From positions 156,968-170,489 of the forward strand of contig DINI01000026.1 of the NCBI GenBank assembly GCA_002426755.1: a stretch of 13,522 bases of DNA, written 5' to 3'. Under the pieces are notes generated by a model. It made no database searches. It worked only from the letters and a program-made list of their open reading frames with translations, and had not been told where the DNA came from. A program made the position numbers and the translations under genes. Below, piece after piece: positions 13,472-13,522 of the stretch. The DNA is from Flavobacteriaceae bacterium UBA5544. GTDB taxonomy: Bacteria > Bacteroidota > Bacteroidia > Flavobacteriales > Flavobacteriaceae. The number at the start of each line of letters is the position of its first letter. The first letter of the stretch is position 1.

Positions 13472-13522
13472 ACACAACGTTGTTTTATATGAGCTGTGGC
13501 GTGTGTCGGCACGAACCTCTAC
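13472..13522 (-). repeat. attC-like site, partial, cut by the window end
   Basis: Begins with box ACACAAC (13472-13478; GTTGTGT leftward), the start of cassette 2. It continues with GTTGTTTTATATGAGC, comparable with the left arm of the 12084-12215 spacer (ATAAC, then TGTTTGTATATGA). GCGTGTGTCGGCACGAAC (13499-13516) matches 15 of 18 bases of 10623-10640 in the first spacer. The other end lies outside the window. Confidence 0.45.

Larger units (their letters stand above)
10601..13522 (-). mobile_element. Integron-like gene cassette array (integrase not in window)
   Basis: Two complete cassettes on the leftward strand with three attC-like spacers. Read leftward, cassette 1 starts GTTATGG (12090-12084) and its end box is CCATAAC (10729-10723), an exact complement; the match extends to 11 of 12 bases (GTTATGGGCAAG against CTTGACCATAAC). 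Cassette 2 starts GTTGTGT (13478-13472) and its end box is ACACAAC (12215-12209), again exact, extending to 10 of 12. The two boxes within one spacer match only 4-5 of 7. In integrons the start and end boxes of one cassette are complementary because they were joined in the circular form. Genes begin 43-150 bases inside the cassette and end at or near the spacer, as in integrons. The boxes fit only GTT/AAC of the classical GTTRRRY/RYYYAAC. The array ends at 10601, on the guaB side; attI and an integrase, if present, would be to the right. Confidence 0.55.

Overview
The window looks like a chromosomal segment from a marine or psychrophilic-type member of the Flavobacteriia (Bacteroidota). The basis is low GC with A/T-rich leaders lacking Shine-Dalgarno sites, repeated TAnnTTTG-type -7 promoter boxes (seven examples), the long 314-residue form of NusB, a DUF1573 lipoprotein next to yajC, and the flavobacterial style of HMG-CoA lyase and lipoproteins. 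No species is assigned.

Positions 1-10144 are ordinary core genome. A rightward group carries a leucine-dehydrogenase-family enzyme, nusB, a DUF1573 lipoprotein and yajC, closed by a good terminator. A leftward pair follows: peptidase T (pepT) and a DUF1801/YdeI-like protein. A rightward group then carries pyrD, a LysE/RhtB exporter, HMG-CoA lyase, an exported conserved hypothetical protein and guaB. Pyrimidine (pyrD) and GMP (guaB) synthesis, peptide turnover (pepT) and two leucine-catabolic enzymes (leucine dehydrogenase, HMG-CoA lyase) are the recognisable metabolic themes. Promoter boxes show that pepT, pyrD and guaB start downstream of the longest possible reading frame.

Between guaB and position 10600 lies intergenic DNA with an 11-unit, 21-bp minisatellite (10271-10501) whose unit junctions carry the palindrome TTCATGAA.

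From 10601 to the window end the character changes: AT-rich, leftward, unrecognised genes are separated by structured spacers. I read this as an integron-like cassette array. Three attC-like sites are visible (10601-10729, 12084-12215, and 13472 to the window end). In each of the two complete cassettes, the 7-base core box at the cassette start is a perfect complement of the box at the end of the same cassette, while the two boxes of one spacer match poorly. That is the signature of cassette circularisation and integration. No integrase gene is in the window; given gene direction it would lie to the right, or the array may be of the integrase-less (CALIN) kind. Cassette 1 encodes a two-TM coiled-coil protein (330 aa) and a 105-aa protein. 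Cassette 2 encodes a lipoprotein (306 aa) with a bacteriocin-like amphipathic/hydrophobic C-terminus and, directly behind it, a 43-aa cationic membrane protein that could be its immunity partner. The array and the toxin/immunity reading are inferences.
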